46,609 nt of DNA from Clostridium saudiense. Lineage in GTDB: Bacteria > Bacillota > Clostridia > Clostridiales > Clostridiaceae. Both the position numbers and the translations under genes were made by a program. The stretch's first letter is position 1; the number at the start of each line of letters is the position of its first letter. The stretch lies in contig NZ_CBYM010000026.1 in assembly GCF_000577815.1 (NCBI RefSeq), positions 1 to 46,609 on the forward strand. Reading direction: 5' to 3'. Below, in pieces: positions 16,600 to 24,774 of the stretch. The notes beneath the pieces are model-generated. The model saw only the letters and a list, made by a program, of their open reading frames with translations, was not told the DNA's origin and made no database searches.

Positions 16600-17004
16600 A
16601 TGAAGACAATAGAAGTAGTTGCAGCAATAATAAAAAAACAAGATAAAATATTCATTACAAGAAGAAGCTATGGAGAATTTGCAGATATGTGGGAATTTCC
16701 AGGTGGAAAAATAGAATTAGGAGAAAGTAGAGAAGAGGCATTAATTCGAGAAGTAAAAGAAGAACTTGAACTAGATATAAATAATTTAGAATATCTAACA
16801 ACAGTAGATTACGATTATCCAAACTTTCACTTAACAATGCATTGTTTTATTTGTGAAATATGTGGTGGAGAGTTAGTGTTAAATGCCCATAATGATGCTA
16901 AATGGGTTTCCTTAGAAGAACTATCAACACAAAAATGGGTACCAGCAGATGTTGAAGTAGTTGAAAAGATACTAAATGATTTTAAAATTAATAAAATAGA
17001 TTAA
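16600..17004 (+). CDS. Nudix hydrolase, MutT-like (8-oxo-dGTP diphosphatase type)
   Basis: A 134-residue Nudix enzyme that hydrolyses nucleoside diphosphates linked to another group; relatives sanitise oxidised dGTP. The Nudix box runs from about residue 36 (GGKIELGESREEALIREVKE, continuing ELEL). Its glutamates are intact, but the usual glycine near the end is replaced by Glu. The start has TAGGAG just before it, overlapping the helicase stop, and only 11 nt separate the two genes, so they are almost surely co-transcribed. The pairing suggests the hydrolase serves the helicase pathway, either by nucleotide clean-up or by processing a nucleotide signal. The substrate is not determined. Confidence 0.87.
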   Translation: MKTIEVVAAIIKKQDKIFITRRSYGEFADMWEFPGGKIELGESREEALIREVKEELELDINNLEYLTTVDYDYPNFHLTMHCFICEICGGELVLNAHNDAKWVSLEELSTQKWVPADVEVVEKILNDFKINKID

Positions 17005-17051
17005 ATAAGTGAGAGTTTGGTAGAAATTTCTATTAAGCTCTTATTTATTTT
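17003..17051 (+). terminator. Terminator of the helicase-Nudix operon
   Basis: AAATAAGTGAGAGTTT (17003-17018) pairs imperfectly with AAGCTCTTATTT (17035-17046), followed by ATTTTAG. It overlaps the last codon of the Nudix gene. Confidence 0.6.
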
Positions 17052-17082
17052 AGTATAATATTGGTATAAGAGAGGAAAGATT

Positions 17083-17457
17083 ATGAGAAGAAATAGAATT
17101 TTATATTTAATTTTAACGATAATTACAATAATACTAGGTTTGTTATCAAGAAAGGTTCAGGGATTACCACAAATAATATCATCTTATTCAGGAGATGCTT
17201 TATGGGCACTTATGGTATTTTTCTTATTTTCTTTTTTATTTAACAAAAAATCTACTATATTCATTTTAGTAATATCAATAATATTTTCCTATGGAATAGA
17301 AATAAGTCAGCTTTATCATGCACCTTGGATTGATTCAATAAGAGCTACAACTTTAGGTGGGCTAATATTAGGATTTGGATTCCTATGGAGTGATTTAATT
17401 TGTTATACAGTAGGAATTGTAATTGGAGCAATAATAGATAAGATTATAAATAATTAA
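17083..17457 (+). CDS. DUF2809-type integral membrane protein
   Basis: A 124-residue protein made almost wholly of four membrane segments (about 5-22, 33-52, 58-76 and 90-118). The conserved pieces GLLSRK near residue 20, SGDALWALMVFF near residue 36 and GIEISQLYHAPWIDSIR near residue 75 mark the DUF2809 family of unknown function. GAGAGGAAAG precedes the ATG, and a -10-like TATAAT (17055-17060) lies just past the terminator. It is 20 nt upstream of the phosphodiesterase gene and may share its transcript. No function can be assigned. Confidence 0.72.
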   Translation: MRRNRILYLILTIITIILGLLSRKVQGLPQIISSYSGDALWALMVFFLFSFLFNKKSTIFILVISIIFSYGIEISQLYHAPWIDSIRATTLGGLILGFGFLWSDLICYTVGIVIGAIIDKIINN

Positions 17458-17477
17458 TTATAGAGAGGAGAAGTTAT

Positions 17478-17927
17478 ATGAAATTAGGAGTTATTTCAGA
17501 TACACATGGAGTATTAAGAGAAGAAGTAGTTGAACGTCTTCAAGAATGTGATTACATAATTCATGCAGGAGATATAGGGAATAAGGATATAATCGATAAA
17601 TTAGAGGGTATAACAAAAACTTTTGTTGTAAGAGGAAATAATGATGACGATGAGTGGGGTCTTACTCTTCCAGAATATAGAGAAATAGAAATGGATGAAA
17701 TATTAATTTATCTTGTTCATGATAAAGCAGATATTCCAAAAGATTTAAGGGAAGTAGATTTAGTTATTTATGGTCATTCACATAAGTTTAGCAATGAAAA
17801 GATTGATAATATTATATATCTAAATCCGGGTTCATGTGGAAGAAAAAGATTTTCACTACCTTTATCTATGGCAATAGTCGAAGTAAATTTAGATGATATA
17901 AGAATTGAAAAAATAGATTTAAATTAA
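17478..17927 (+). CDS. YfcE/MJ0936-type metallophosphodiesterase
   Basis: A 149-residue calcineurin-fold phosphoesterase. The metal ligands appear in order: D8 and H10 in SDTHG, D in HAGDIGN, N in RGNND, H in VHDK and the final pair in YGHSHK. The length matches the YfcE group, which cleaves phosphodiesters such as bis-p-nitrophenyl phosphate in vitro; the cellular substrate is unknown. A GAGAGGAGAAG site precedes the start, and the gene follows the DUF2809 gene after 20 nt. Family certain, role open. Confidence 0.88.
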   Translation: MKLGVISDTHGVLREEVVERLQECDYIIHAGDIGNKDIIDKLEGITKTFVVRGNNDDDEWGLTLPEYREIEMDEILIYLVHDKADIPKDLREVDLVIYGHSHKFSNEKIDNIIYLNPGSCGRKRFSLPLSMAIVEVNLDDIRIEKIDLN

Positions 17928-18091
17928 AGTTTATTGAAATAAGAGTATACATAACAAAATATAAATTAATTAAATGATACCTAAGGTATTTGAATAAAAA
18001 AATTAATAAATTAGCATAAGATTAATGAACTAAGAAAAACTAATAAAGAACATTTAAAATAAGTTTAATATTAGTGAAAGAAGGAGAGAAT

Positions 18092-18778
18092 ATGTTTAAG
18101 CATGAGAAACATTTAATACGTGAAGTAAAGGTTGAGAAGCCTAATTAAACATATGCTAATTTAATGTAGGAGCAATTAGGTGGAGCTAATGGAGAGTTAA
18201 CAGCAGCATTAACTTATTTTATTCAAAGCTTTAGAGTTGATAATAAAGAAATAAAGGATTTATTTTTAGATATTGCTGCTGAAGAATTTGGTCATGCAGA
18301 AATGGTAGCAGAAACTATTAATTTATTAAATGGTAAAGATGTAACAGCACCACCAGCACAAGTTGGAGCAGTTGAAGCAACTACTACTTCAAGATTAACA
18401 CCAATGCTTGCTAATTCTTCAGGATATTTATGGACAGCTGCATATGTAAATGAAACAGGTGACTTAGCAGCAGATTTATTGACTAATATAGGTAATGAGC
18501 AAAGAACTAAAACAACTTATGAAAATCTTTATAGACAAATAAAAGATAAGTATGTTAGAGAAACTATTCAATATTTATTACAACGTGAAGAAGCACATAA
18601 CACAATGTTTAGAGAAGCATTTAATAAAATGCTTGGAACAGGTTCATTAAAGGATTGGGGAGATACAAAAGATGCTAAGATTTATCTAAATTTATCTACA
18701 CCAGGTCAGTATTTTGGTGATTTAAAAGATCCAAAAGCACCAGCATTTGAAGAACCAGATCCAGGTGAAAATAAGTAA
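18092..18778 (+). pseudogene. Manganese catalase (CotJC-like) with two in-frame stop codons
   Basis: The frame from ATG 18092 (site AAGGAGAG at 18081-18088) to the stop at 18778 would give 228 residues of ferritin-like manganese catalase, which splits hydrogen peroxide at a di-Mn centre. The metal-ligand helices are visible: EQLGGANGELTAALTYFIQS, AAEEFGHAEM, GNEQRTKTTYENL and LLQREEAHNTMF. Codon 19 is TAA (18146-18148) and codon 26 is TAG (18167-18169); each could come from a glutamine codon by one C-to-T change. Everything downstream is intact and in the same frame. Re-initiation at 18302 would lose the first ligand helix. It is most likely a recent pseudogene, or a sequencing artefact at two sites. 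Confidence 0.85.
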
Positions 18779-18860
18779 ACTACTACTTTATTAAAAATTT
18801 ACTAATGATATACCTATTTGTGATATAATTAACATATAAATCAAAATTGGGGTATTAGTA

Positions 18861-19562
18861 ATGAAAATTAAGATAATTAGTCTAGAAGATGAAAAAAGTA
18901 TTAGTTTTAAGAATTCTTCATTAGGATTCGAAATAGTAGATAATAATAGTAAATATTATAAAGTCGAACAAGATATAGTTGAAATTTCTTATTTACTAGA
19001 AAAGGATGTAAATATTGAAAAATATAATTTGAAAAATAATTCAGATATAATTTTAATAGTAGCAAAAAGTTTTGAAGGTAAAAATATAGAAATTATAAAA
19101 AAAATAAAAAGCAAATATAATATTATAGTTGCAATTGGTGATGTAAATTTATCAGATAAATATACAAGAGATGAATTTAATAAATTAAATAATGTATTAA
19201 TTGTAGCTGAATTAAAAAAAGAAAATAAAATAGATTTAAAATTATTAAGTTTAATTCTTAAAAACAAAGAAATATTTAACAAATCAAGTATTGAGAAACA
19301 AAGAAGTACTATTTTAATAGATAGCAATGAAAGTATTGGCAAAGTAGTATTATCTTTATTAGAACAGTTTAATTATATTCAAAATAATAAAGAATATAAT
19401 TTATATCTATATTCAAAAGACGAGATTGGATTGCAAGAGCTAGCATATTTAGAAGATCCTATAAGAGAATATATTTATGATGAAGCCACATTGAAAATAG
19501 ATACATTTACTAATGAAGATATTACTGATAAAAATTATTTTGTAGTATTTGAAGCTAAATAA
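18861..19562 (+). CDS. Hypothetical cytoplasmic protein
   Basis: A 233-residue protein with no family I recognise. It has no signal peptide or membrane segment. Secondary-structure-like alternation of beta strands (IILIVAKSF, NIIVAIGD, VLIVAELK) and helices in residues 60-130 suggests an alpha/beta Rossmann-like part. The C-terminal 60 residues (YNLYLYSKDEIGLQELAYLE) are acidic. The promoter TATAAT (18824-18829) and GGGGT before the ATG support real expression, and a strong terminator follows at 19591. It stands alone between the broken catalase and the AEC transporter. Confidence 0.6.
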   Translation: MKIKIISLEDEKSISFKNSSLGFEIVDNNSKYYKVEQDIVEISYLLEKDVNIEKYNLKNNSDIILIVAKSFEGKNIEIIKKIKSKYNIIVAIGDVNLSDKYTRDEFNKLNNVLIVAELKKENKIDLKLLSLILKNKEIFNKSSIEKQRSTILIDSNESIGKVVLSLLEQFNYIQNNKEYNLYLYSKDEIGLQELAYLEDPIREYIYDEATLKIDTFTNEDITDKNYFVVFEAK

Positions 19563-19590
19563 ATTAAATAAAGTAAGTAGTTATAGGTGA

Positions 19591-19636
19591 AAGTCTAGTT
19601 AATTTATACAAAAATGTATAATTAACTGGACTTTTT
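19591..19636 (+). terminator. Terminator of the hypothetical gene
   Basis: AGTCTAGTTAATTTATACA (19592-19610) pairs with 19615-19633 with one mismatched position, with an AAAA loop and a T-run. Confidence 0.85.
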
Positions 19637-19801
19637 AATGTTTAAATAAATTAATTGTTAAATTTATAACTTAAATAACTTAAATAATTATTTAAAAAGT
19701 TAAATAAATTGTAGGAAAAAGTCGAAGCTTGTACAATAATTCTTGTGAAAGAGATTAAACATAAAAATGAATGTTAAAAAATATACAAGGAGAAAAGTTA
19801 T

Positions 19802-20863
19802 ATGTTAGAAATAATTAAAAACACATTAACAGACAATGCGATTTTAGGAGCTATATTTTCATCAGTAGCAATAATTCTTTTAGGATTTTATTTAAGAAAA
19901 AAGGAAATTTTAAATTCAAATGCTTCTAAAATGTTAACAAAGCTTGTTCTTACAATTTCATTACCTGCATTAGCATTTACATCATTTATGAAAGATATAA
20001 ACGGAGAGCAGTTAAAACAAGGTATGAGTATATTAGTTTGGGGATTTGCAATTTATATTGTATTAATACCAATAACTAAAATAATGTATGCAAAAGTAAA
20101 AGGCGATAAACAAGATGTTTATAGAGTACTTACTATATTTGGTTCAACTACATTCTTTGGTACACCGATAGTTACTGCAGTATATGGTGCAGTAGGTACT
20201 ATGTACTCAAACATATTTAACATTGCATATAGAGTATTTTTATATTCATATGCCTTTGTAAAAATGTCAGGCACAAAAATGGATAAAGATAATTTTAAAA
20301 AGAATATGAAAGAAATTTTCTTAAATCCAATAATAATAGCCACATTCTTAGGATTATTTATATGGTTATTCCAAGAAAAATTACCTCAAATAGCAGTAGC
20401 TACAGCAGATGGTACTACTAACTATGCATTTTTAAGAATTGACCAAACATTACCTTGGTTCTATAAACCACTTACTTATTTAAGTAGTTTAGCTTCACCA
20501 CTTGCTTGGATTTCAATTGGTGCAACATTAGCGGAAGTTCCATTTAAAAAAGCAGTATCACAAAAAGATGCTTGGGGATATAGCTTAATTAAAGTATTAT
20601 GTGTTCCAGCTATAAACTTTGTTTTATTATTAGCTGTTAGTAAATTAGGAATATTACCAGTTTCTTTTGAAGGAATGGCAACAACAGTAATAATGATGGC
20701 TGCACCAACAGCAACAGTTGCAGCAGCATATGCAATTAGTTATGATAGAGAATCATTATTTACATCAAACTGTTCTTTATTATCAACAGTTGTAGCAGTA
20801 GCAGCAATGCCAATACTTATAGTTATATTAGAAGTAATAAGAAACATAGGATTATTTGCATAG
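19802..20863 (+). CDS. AEC-family transporter (organic acid/auxin carrier type)
   Basis: A 353-residue integral membrane protein with about ten TM segments of the auxin efflux carrier family. Bacterial members include malate and malonate permeases. Typical features are the glycine- and proline-rich repeats FGTPIVTAVYG near residue 118 and the closing AAPTATVAAAYAISYD near residue 300. ACAAGGAGAA precedes the start. The next gene, 114 nt downstream, is a D-lactate dehydrogenase-like enzyme, followed by a CitA/CitB-type two-component system. That context points to transport of a hydroxy- or keto-acid such as malate or lactate. The substrate is inferred. Confidence 0.85.
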   Translation: MLEIIKNTLTDNAILGAIFSSVAIILLGFYLRKKEILNSNASKMLTKLVLTISLPALAFTSFMKDINGEQLKQGMSILVWGFAIYIVLIPITKIMYAKVKGDKQDVYRVLTIFGSTTFFGTPIVTAVYGAVGTMYSNIFNIAYRVFLYSYAFVKMSGTKMDKDNFKKNMKEIFLNPIIIATFLGLFIWLFQEKLPQIAVATADGTTNYAFLRIDQTLPWFYKPLTYLSSLASPLAWISIGATLAEVPFKKAVSQKDAWGYSLIKVLCVPAINFVLLLAVSKLGILPVSFEGMATTVIMMAAPTATVAAAYAISYDRESLFTSNCSLLSTVVAVAAMPILIVILEVIRNIGLFA

Positions 20864-20895
20864 AATAATCAATAGAAAATATAAATACAGCAAAA

Positions 20896-20942
20896 GATTA
20901 GGACAAGCCATTCTAAAAATAGAGTGGTTATTGTTCTTAATC
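20896..20942 (+). terminator. Bulged hairpin between transporter and dehydrogenase genes
   Basis: GATTAGGACAAGCCATTCT (20896-20914) pairs with 20921-20942 with a short bulge. No T-run follows, so it may be an attenuator or an RNA-processing site that sets unequal expression of the two genes. Confidence 0.4.
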
Positions 20943-20977
20943 ATATTATTTAGTGTTATTTAGAGGAGATAAAAATT

Positions 20978-21976
20978 ATGATAAAATTAGTTTGTTATGG
21001 TGTTAGAGAAACAGAAGTTAAATATTTTGAAGAAATAAATAAAAAATTTGGATATGATATTAAGTTAGTAACTTTAGGTCTTAATCACGAAAATGTAAAA
21101 GAAGCAATTGGAGCAGAAGCAGTAATGGTTAGAGGAAACTGTAAAGCTGATAGACAAAACTTAGAACTATTAAAAGCTAATGGATTAAAATATCTTTTAA
21201 CTAGAACAGTTGGATTTGATCACGTTGATTTACAAGCAGTTAAAGATTTAGATTTAAAATGTGCTAGAGTTCCAGGATATTCTCCAAATGCAATAGGTGA
21301 ATTAGCACTTTCTTTATCAATGATGTTATTAAGACACACTGCTTATACTGTAAATAGAACAAGAGAAAAGAATTTTGTTGTTGACCCATTTATGTTCAGC
21401 AAAGAAGTAAGAAATTGTACAGTTGCAGTTTTAGGTGCAGGTAAAATTGGATTAACTACAGCTAAGTTATTCAAAGGACTAGGGGCTAGAGTAATAGCTT
21501 ATGATGTATTCCAAAGTGATGCAGCTAAAGAAATAGTTGAATTTATGGAATTAGATGAAGTATTAGCACAAGCAGATATAATATCAGTACATATGCCATA
21601 TATAAAAGATGTAAATTATCATATGATAAACGATGAATTTATATCAAAAATGAAAGATGGAGCTATATTAGTTAATACTGCTAGAGGTGAAGTTCAAGAT
21701 ATTGAAGCTATAATAAGAGGTATCGAAAGTGGTAAATTAGGTGGATTTGGTACTGATGTTTTAGAAGGGGAATCTGTAACATTCTTTAAAGATTTAAGAG
21801 AAAAAGAATTGGAAAATGATTTACATCAAAGATTAGTAGATCTTTATCCAAGAGTATTAGTAACTCCTCATATAGGATCTTACACAGATGAAGCATTAAT
21901 AAACATGATAGAGTTTTCTTATGAAAATTTAAGAGATTTCTTAAATGAAGGAACTTGCAAGAACAGTATAGCATAG
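20978..21976 (+). CDS. D-lactate dehydrogenase-like 2-hydroxyacid dehydrogenase
   Basis: A 332-residue NAD-dependent D-2-hydroxyacid dehydrogenase that interconverts pyruvate and D-lactate or similar pairs. The NAD-binding Rossmann motif is GAGKIG (153-158). The catalytic triad is R236 in NTARGE, an acidic residue in VLEGES (E263 or E265) and H298 in TPHIGSYTD. YSPNAIGELALSL near residue 101 is typical of LdhA/VanH-type enzymes. TAGAGGAGA precedes the start. It sits between an AEC transporter and a CitA/CitB-type system, so an alternative is reduction or oxidation of the transported 2-hydroxyacid. VanH would sit with vanA-type genes, which are absent. Confidence 0.88.
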   Translation: MIKLVCYGVRETEVKYFEEINKKFGYDIKLVTLGLNHENVKEAIGAEAVMVRGNCKADRQNLELLKANGLKYLLTRTVGFDHVDLQAVKDLDLKCARVPGYSPNAIGELALSLSMMLLRHTAYTVNRTREKNFVVDPFMFSKEVRNCTVAVLGAGKIGLTTAKLFKGLGARVIAYDVFQSDAAKEIVEFMELDEVLAQADIISVHMPYIKDVNYHMINDEFISKMKDGAILVNTARGEVQDIEAIIRGIESGKLGGFGTDVLEGESVTFFKDLREKELENDLHQRLVDLYPRVLVTPHIGSYTDEALINMIEFSYENLRDFLNEGTCKNSIA

Positions 21977-22001
21977 TTAATATTAAATTTAATATTATAT
22001 A

Positions 22002-22029
22002 GGGGTGTTTAATAAACACCCCATTTTTA
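22002..22029 (+). terminator. Strong terminator after the dehydrogenase gene
   Basis: GGGGTGTTT (22002-22010) and AAACACCCC (22014-22022) pair perfectly around a 3-nt loop, followed by ATTTTTAT. It is the most GC-rich terminator of the window. Confidence 0.9.
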
Positions 22030-22076
22030 TGTATTAAAATACTTTATAAAGAAAAAAACAATATTGGTGATATAAT

Positions 22077-23627
22077 ATGAAGATGAAGTTTAAAAATAAA
22101 ATAATTCTTTGGGCTGTTACAATCACATTTATTCCATTACTGTTATCTTATATTATTTTTATAACAGCAAAGATATCAGATACAGAGGATAGTATAAAAG
22201 TAACCTTGAAGAATGTAGGGAATGTTATAAGTCAAAGTGATTTAGTTAGAGAAAAGCTTTACAAAAGAGAAAGTGATAAAAGTATTCAAGAATATACAAA
22301 AGAATTTATAGAAAGTTTTAATGATGTTGATATTATAGTTGTTGGGGATATGACAGGTGAGAAATATTCACATTTAGATGAATCACAAATAGGAGAAATA
22401 TATGTAAATGAAGATAATAAAGATGTTCTTCAAAAAGGAATAAGTTATTATTCAATAATGGAAGGTTCAATGGGAACAACATTGAGGTGGTTCGAACCAA
22501 TATTTTATAATAATAAACAAGTTGGGTTTATTATGGTAGGTAAATATGAAAAAGATATTACTGTAATTAATTCAAAGACTAAAACTACATATACCTTATT
22601 GTTTCTTTTTTCTATAATATTATCAATAATAGGTGCAAAAATATTAGCAGATAACTTAAAAAAATTAATATTGGATATGGAACCAGTTGAAATTGCAACT
22701 TTATATAGAGAGAAAAATATAATTATAGATAGTGTTAAAGATGGAATAATATCATTAAATAAAAATAAAGAAATTATAGAAATAAACAAAAGTTGTTATG
22801 AGTTGTTTGAAAATTTTGAAGTAGAAGACATACTAGATAAGCTTAATGTTTACATAGATAATAGAGAAGAATTTGAAATGAAGGAATTTATAATTCAAGG
22901 TAAAAAAATATTTGTAACAATTAAAAATATTAAATTAGGTGATAATTGTCTTAGAACAATAATTACTTTAGTTGATAAAAATCCTATTAATAAAATAGCA
23001 AAAGAGATAACTGGTGTAGATGAAATAATTAAAAATTTAAGAGCAAATGTTCATGAATTTAAAAATAGTTTATATGTAATTTTAGGGTTGCTTGAAATAA
23101 AGGCTTATGATGATGCAAAAAAATATATTTTAAAAACACAAGAGATTCATGAAGAAGTAATAAGTAAGTTTGTTAGTATTGAAGATAAATATGTTAGAGG
23201 ATTATTAATTAGTAGGGAGTCAGTTGCTAAAGAAAGAAAAATAGAGTTTTTATTAACAGAAGAATCGTTTTTAGAAGAAGAACATGGAATTATAGATTCA
23301 AATGATATAGTAACAATACTAGGAAATTTAATTGAAAATGCATTTGAAGCATGTGCTTTATGTGGTGATATAAAAAAGAAGGTTGAGGTATCATTATATG
23401 AAGATGATTTAGTAATAGAAATGCAAGTAAGAGATAATGGAAAAAGTATTGATAATAAAATAAGAGATATAATGTTTACGGAAGGTATATCATCAAAAGG
23501 AGAAGATAGAGGAACAGGCTTATACTTAGTTAAAAATAGAGTTGAAATTTATAATGGAAGTATAGATATTGAAGAGTTTGATGATGAAAAAATATTTGTT
23601 GTAACAATTTTAAAAGGTGGTATATAA
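22077..23627 (+). CDS. CitA/DcuS-type sensor histidine kinase
   Basis: A 516-residue membrane sensor. TM1 (about 10-30) and TM2 (about 172-192) enclose a 140-residue extracellular Cache/PAS-like domain, as in sensors of C4-dicarboxylates and citrate. A cytoplasmic PAS domain (about 205-300) follows, then the phosphoacceptor H326 in NVHEFKNSLYVILG, the short HEFxN dimerisation type, and an ATPase domain (NLIENAFEAC, DNGKSI, GTGLYLVKN). GGTGAT lies just upstream. The response regulator begins 2 nt after the stop. Adjacent AEC transporter and dehydrogenase genes are the likely targets, so the ligand may be a hydroxy-acid such as malate or lactate. Confidence 0.9.
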   Translation: MKMKFKNKIILWAVTITFIPLLLSYIIFITAKISDTEDSIKVTLKNVGNVISQSDLVREKLYKRESDKSIQEYTKEFIESFNDVDIIVVGDMTGEKYSHLDESQIGEIYVNEDNKDVLQKGISYYSIMEGSMGTTLRWFEPIFYNNKQVGFIMVGKYEKDITVINSKTKTTYTLLFLFSIILSIIGAKILADNLKKLILDMEPVEIATLYREKNIIIDSVKDGIISLNKNKEIIEINKSCYELFENFEVEDILDKLNVYIDNREEFEMKEFIIQGKKIFVTIKNIKLGDNCLRTIITLVDKNPINKIAKEITGVDEIIKNLRANVHEFKNSLYVILGLLEIKAYDDAKKYILKTQEIHEEVISKFVSIEDKYVRGLLISRESVAKERKIEFLLTEESFLEEEHGIIDSNDIVTILGNLIENAFEACALCGDIKKKVEVSLYEDDLVIEMQVRDNGKSIDNKIRDIMFTEGISSKGEDRGTGLYLVKNRVEIYNGSIDIEEFDDEKIFVVTILKGGI

Positions 23628-23629
23628 AA

Positions 23630-24301
23630 GTGAATGTATTAATAGTTGAAGATGATCCAATGGTGGCTTTAATAAATAAGCGATACTTAGAGCAAATTAC
23701 AGATATAAAAACATTTGGTCCAGTAATGTATGAAAATGATATTATTAAAAGTTTAAAAGAAAATGATATTGATTTGATATTAATGGACGTATTTTTACCA
23801 GAAAAAAGTGGAATAGATATTTTAAAGGCTATTAGAGAAAAAAACTTTTTTACAGATGTAATAATGATAACAGCTGCAAATAGTACAAATGAAATAAAAA
23901 GAGCATTTGCATATGGAGTAGTAGATTATTTAGTTAAACCATTTGAATTTGAGAGATTTAAGGAAGCTATAAATAAATATAAAGCTAGAAAGAAAGTATT
24001 GCTTAATGAAGAGGTAGTGAGCCAAAGTGATATAGATAGCTTGATAATGAATAATTCATCAGAAAATGAAGTTAAGTTACCTAAAGGATTAAATGCAAGA
24101 ACATTAGATAGAATAATAGATTTTTTAAATGAAAAATCTAATGAGGTTTGGACATTAAGGGAAATTGCATATGAGATAAAAATTAGTAATGTAACTATTA
24201 AAAAATATATGGACTATTTAGAAAGTATAGGGAAAGTTGATTTAGAAATGAATTTTGGAAATGTGGGTAGACCAGAATATAAGTATTTTGTAAAAAAATA
24301 A
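23630..24301 (+). CDS. CitB/DcuR-type response regulator
   Basis: A 223-residue partner of the preceding kinase. The receiver domain has the acidic pair ED (8-9), phosphoacceptor D53 in LILMDVFLPE, T in MITAA, and K in YLVKPFEF. The C-terminal part (about 155-223) has the helix-turn-helix typical of CitB-like regulators (WTLREIAYEIKISNVTIKKY). The start is GTG, 2 nt past the kinase stop, with AAGGTGGT (23612-23619) inside the kinase gene, so translation is coupled. It probably activates the AEC transporter region. Confidence 0.9.
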   Translation: MNVLIVEDDPMVALINKRYLEQITDIKTFGPVMYENDIIKSLKENDIDLILMDVFLPEKSGIDILKAIREKNFFTDVIMITAANSTNEIKRAFAYGVVDYLVKPFEFERFKEAINKYKARKKVLLNEEVVSQSDIDSLIMNNSSENEVKLPKGLNARTLDRIIDFLNEKSNEVWTLREIAYEIKISNVTIKKYMDYLESIGKVDLEMNFGNVGRPEYKYFVKK

Positions 24302-24369
24302 CTCATAAATGCTAAATATATCCGTAATTATATGGTATAATTTAAATAAATTATATTAGGGGGTATAGC

Positions 24370-24543
24370 ATGAGTTACGAAAAATATAAATATTTAGGAT
24401 TTTTGGGGCTATTATCTTTAATAGGTCTTAAAGGATTTGTAACACATAATTATTTATGGTTCATTTTATTTATAAATTATTTATGGTTTACATTTTTTTA
24501 TGATAATAGTATAGTGTATAAATTACAATTTAATAAAAAATAG
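24370..24543 (+). CDS. Small membrane protein, 57 residues
   Basis: ATG 24370 is preceded by TTAGGGGG and by a -10 TATAAT (24336-24341), and the gene ends at a good terminator. The peptide starts MSYEKYKYLGFLGLLSLIGL and has two hydrophobic segments (about 8-20 and 28-44). It resembles the small two-TM proteins often found as hypotheticals in clostridia, possibly DUF3796-like, but I cannot assign it with certainty. Confidence 0.6.
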   Translation: MSYEKYKYLGFLGLLSLIGLKGFVTHNYLWFILFINYLWFTFFYDNSIVYKLQFNKK

Positions 24544-24552
24544 TATCAAATG

Positions 24553-24597
24553 AAAACAACAACTATTGATTAAATACAATAATTGTTGTTTTTTTAT
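24553..24597 (+). terminator. Terminator of the small membrane protein gene
   Basis: AAAACAACAA with following bases (24553-24568) pairs with CAATAATTGTTGTTTT (24577-24592) and continues into a T-run. Confidence 0.8.
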
Positions 24598-24774
24598 ATT
24601 TAATATTTTTATTTAAGTATTGTTTTAAATACAAATAATTAATTTAGTATTAGTAAAATATTTTTTTAATAATCCATTTATAGTATAATTAGAAGATGAA
24701 TAACTAATTGGAGTAAATAAATATTATTATAAACTTACAAGAAATCAATAACTAGTAAGGGAGTATTAACGTAT

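Noticed and set aside
18146..18169. The in-frame TAA and TAG in the catalase as recoding (pyrrolysine or selenocysteine)
   Set aside because: Two different stop codons are involved, neither is TGA, no SECIS-like hairpin is evident, and each is one C-to-T step from a Gln codon. Nonsense mutation is simpler.
20978..21976. VanH of a vancomycin resistance cluster
   Set aside because: No D-Ala-D-Lac ligase or VanX gene is adjacent, and the two-component system is CitA/CitB-type, not VanRS-type.
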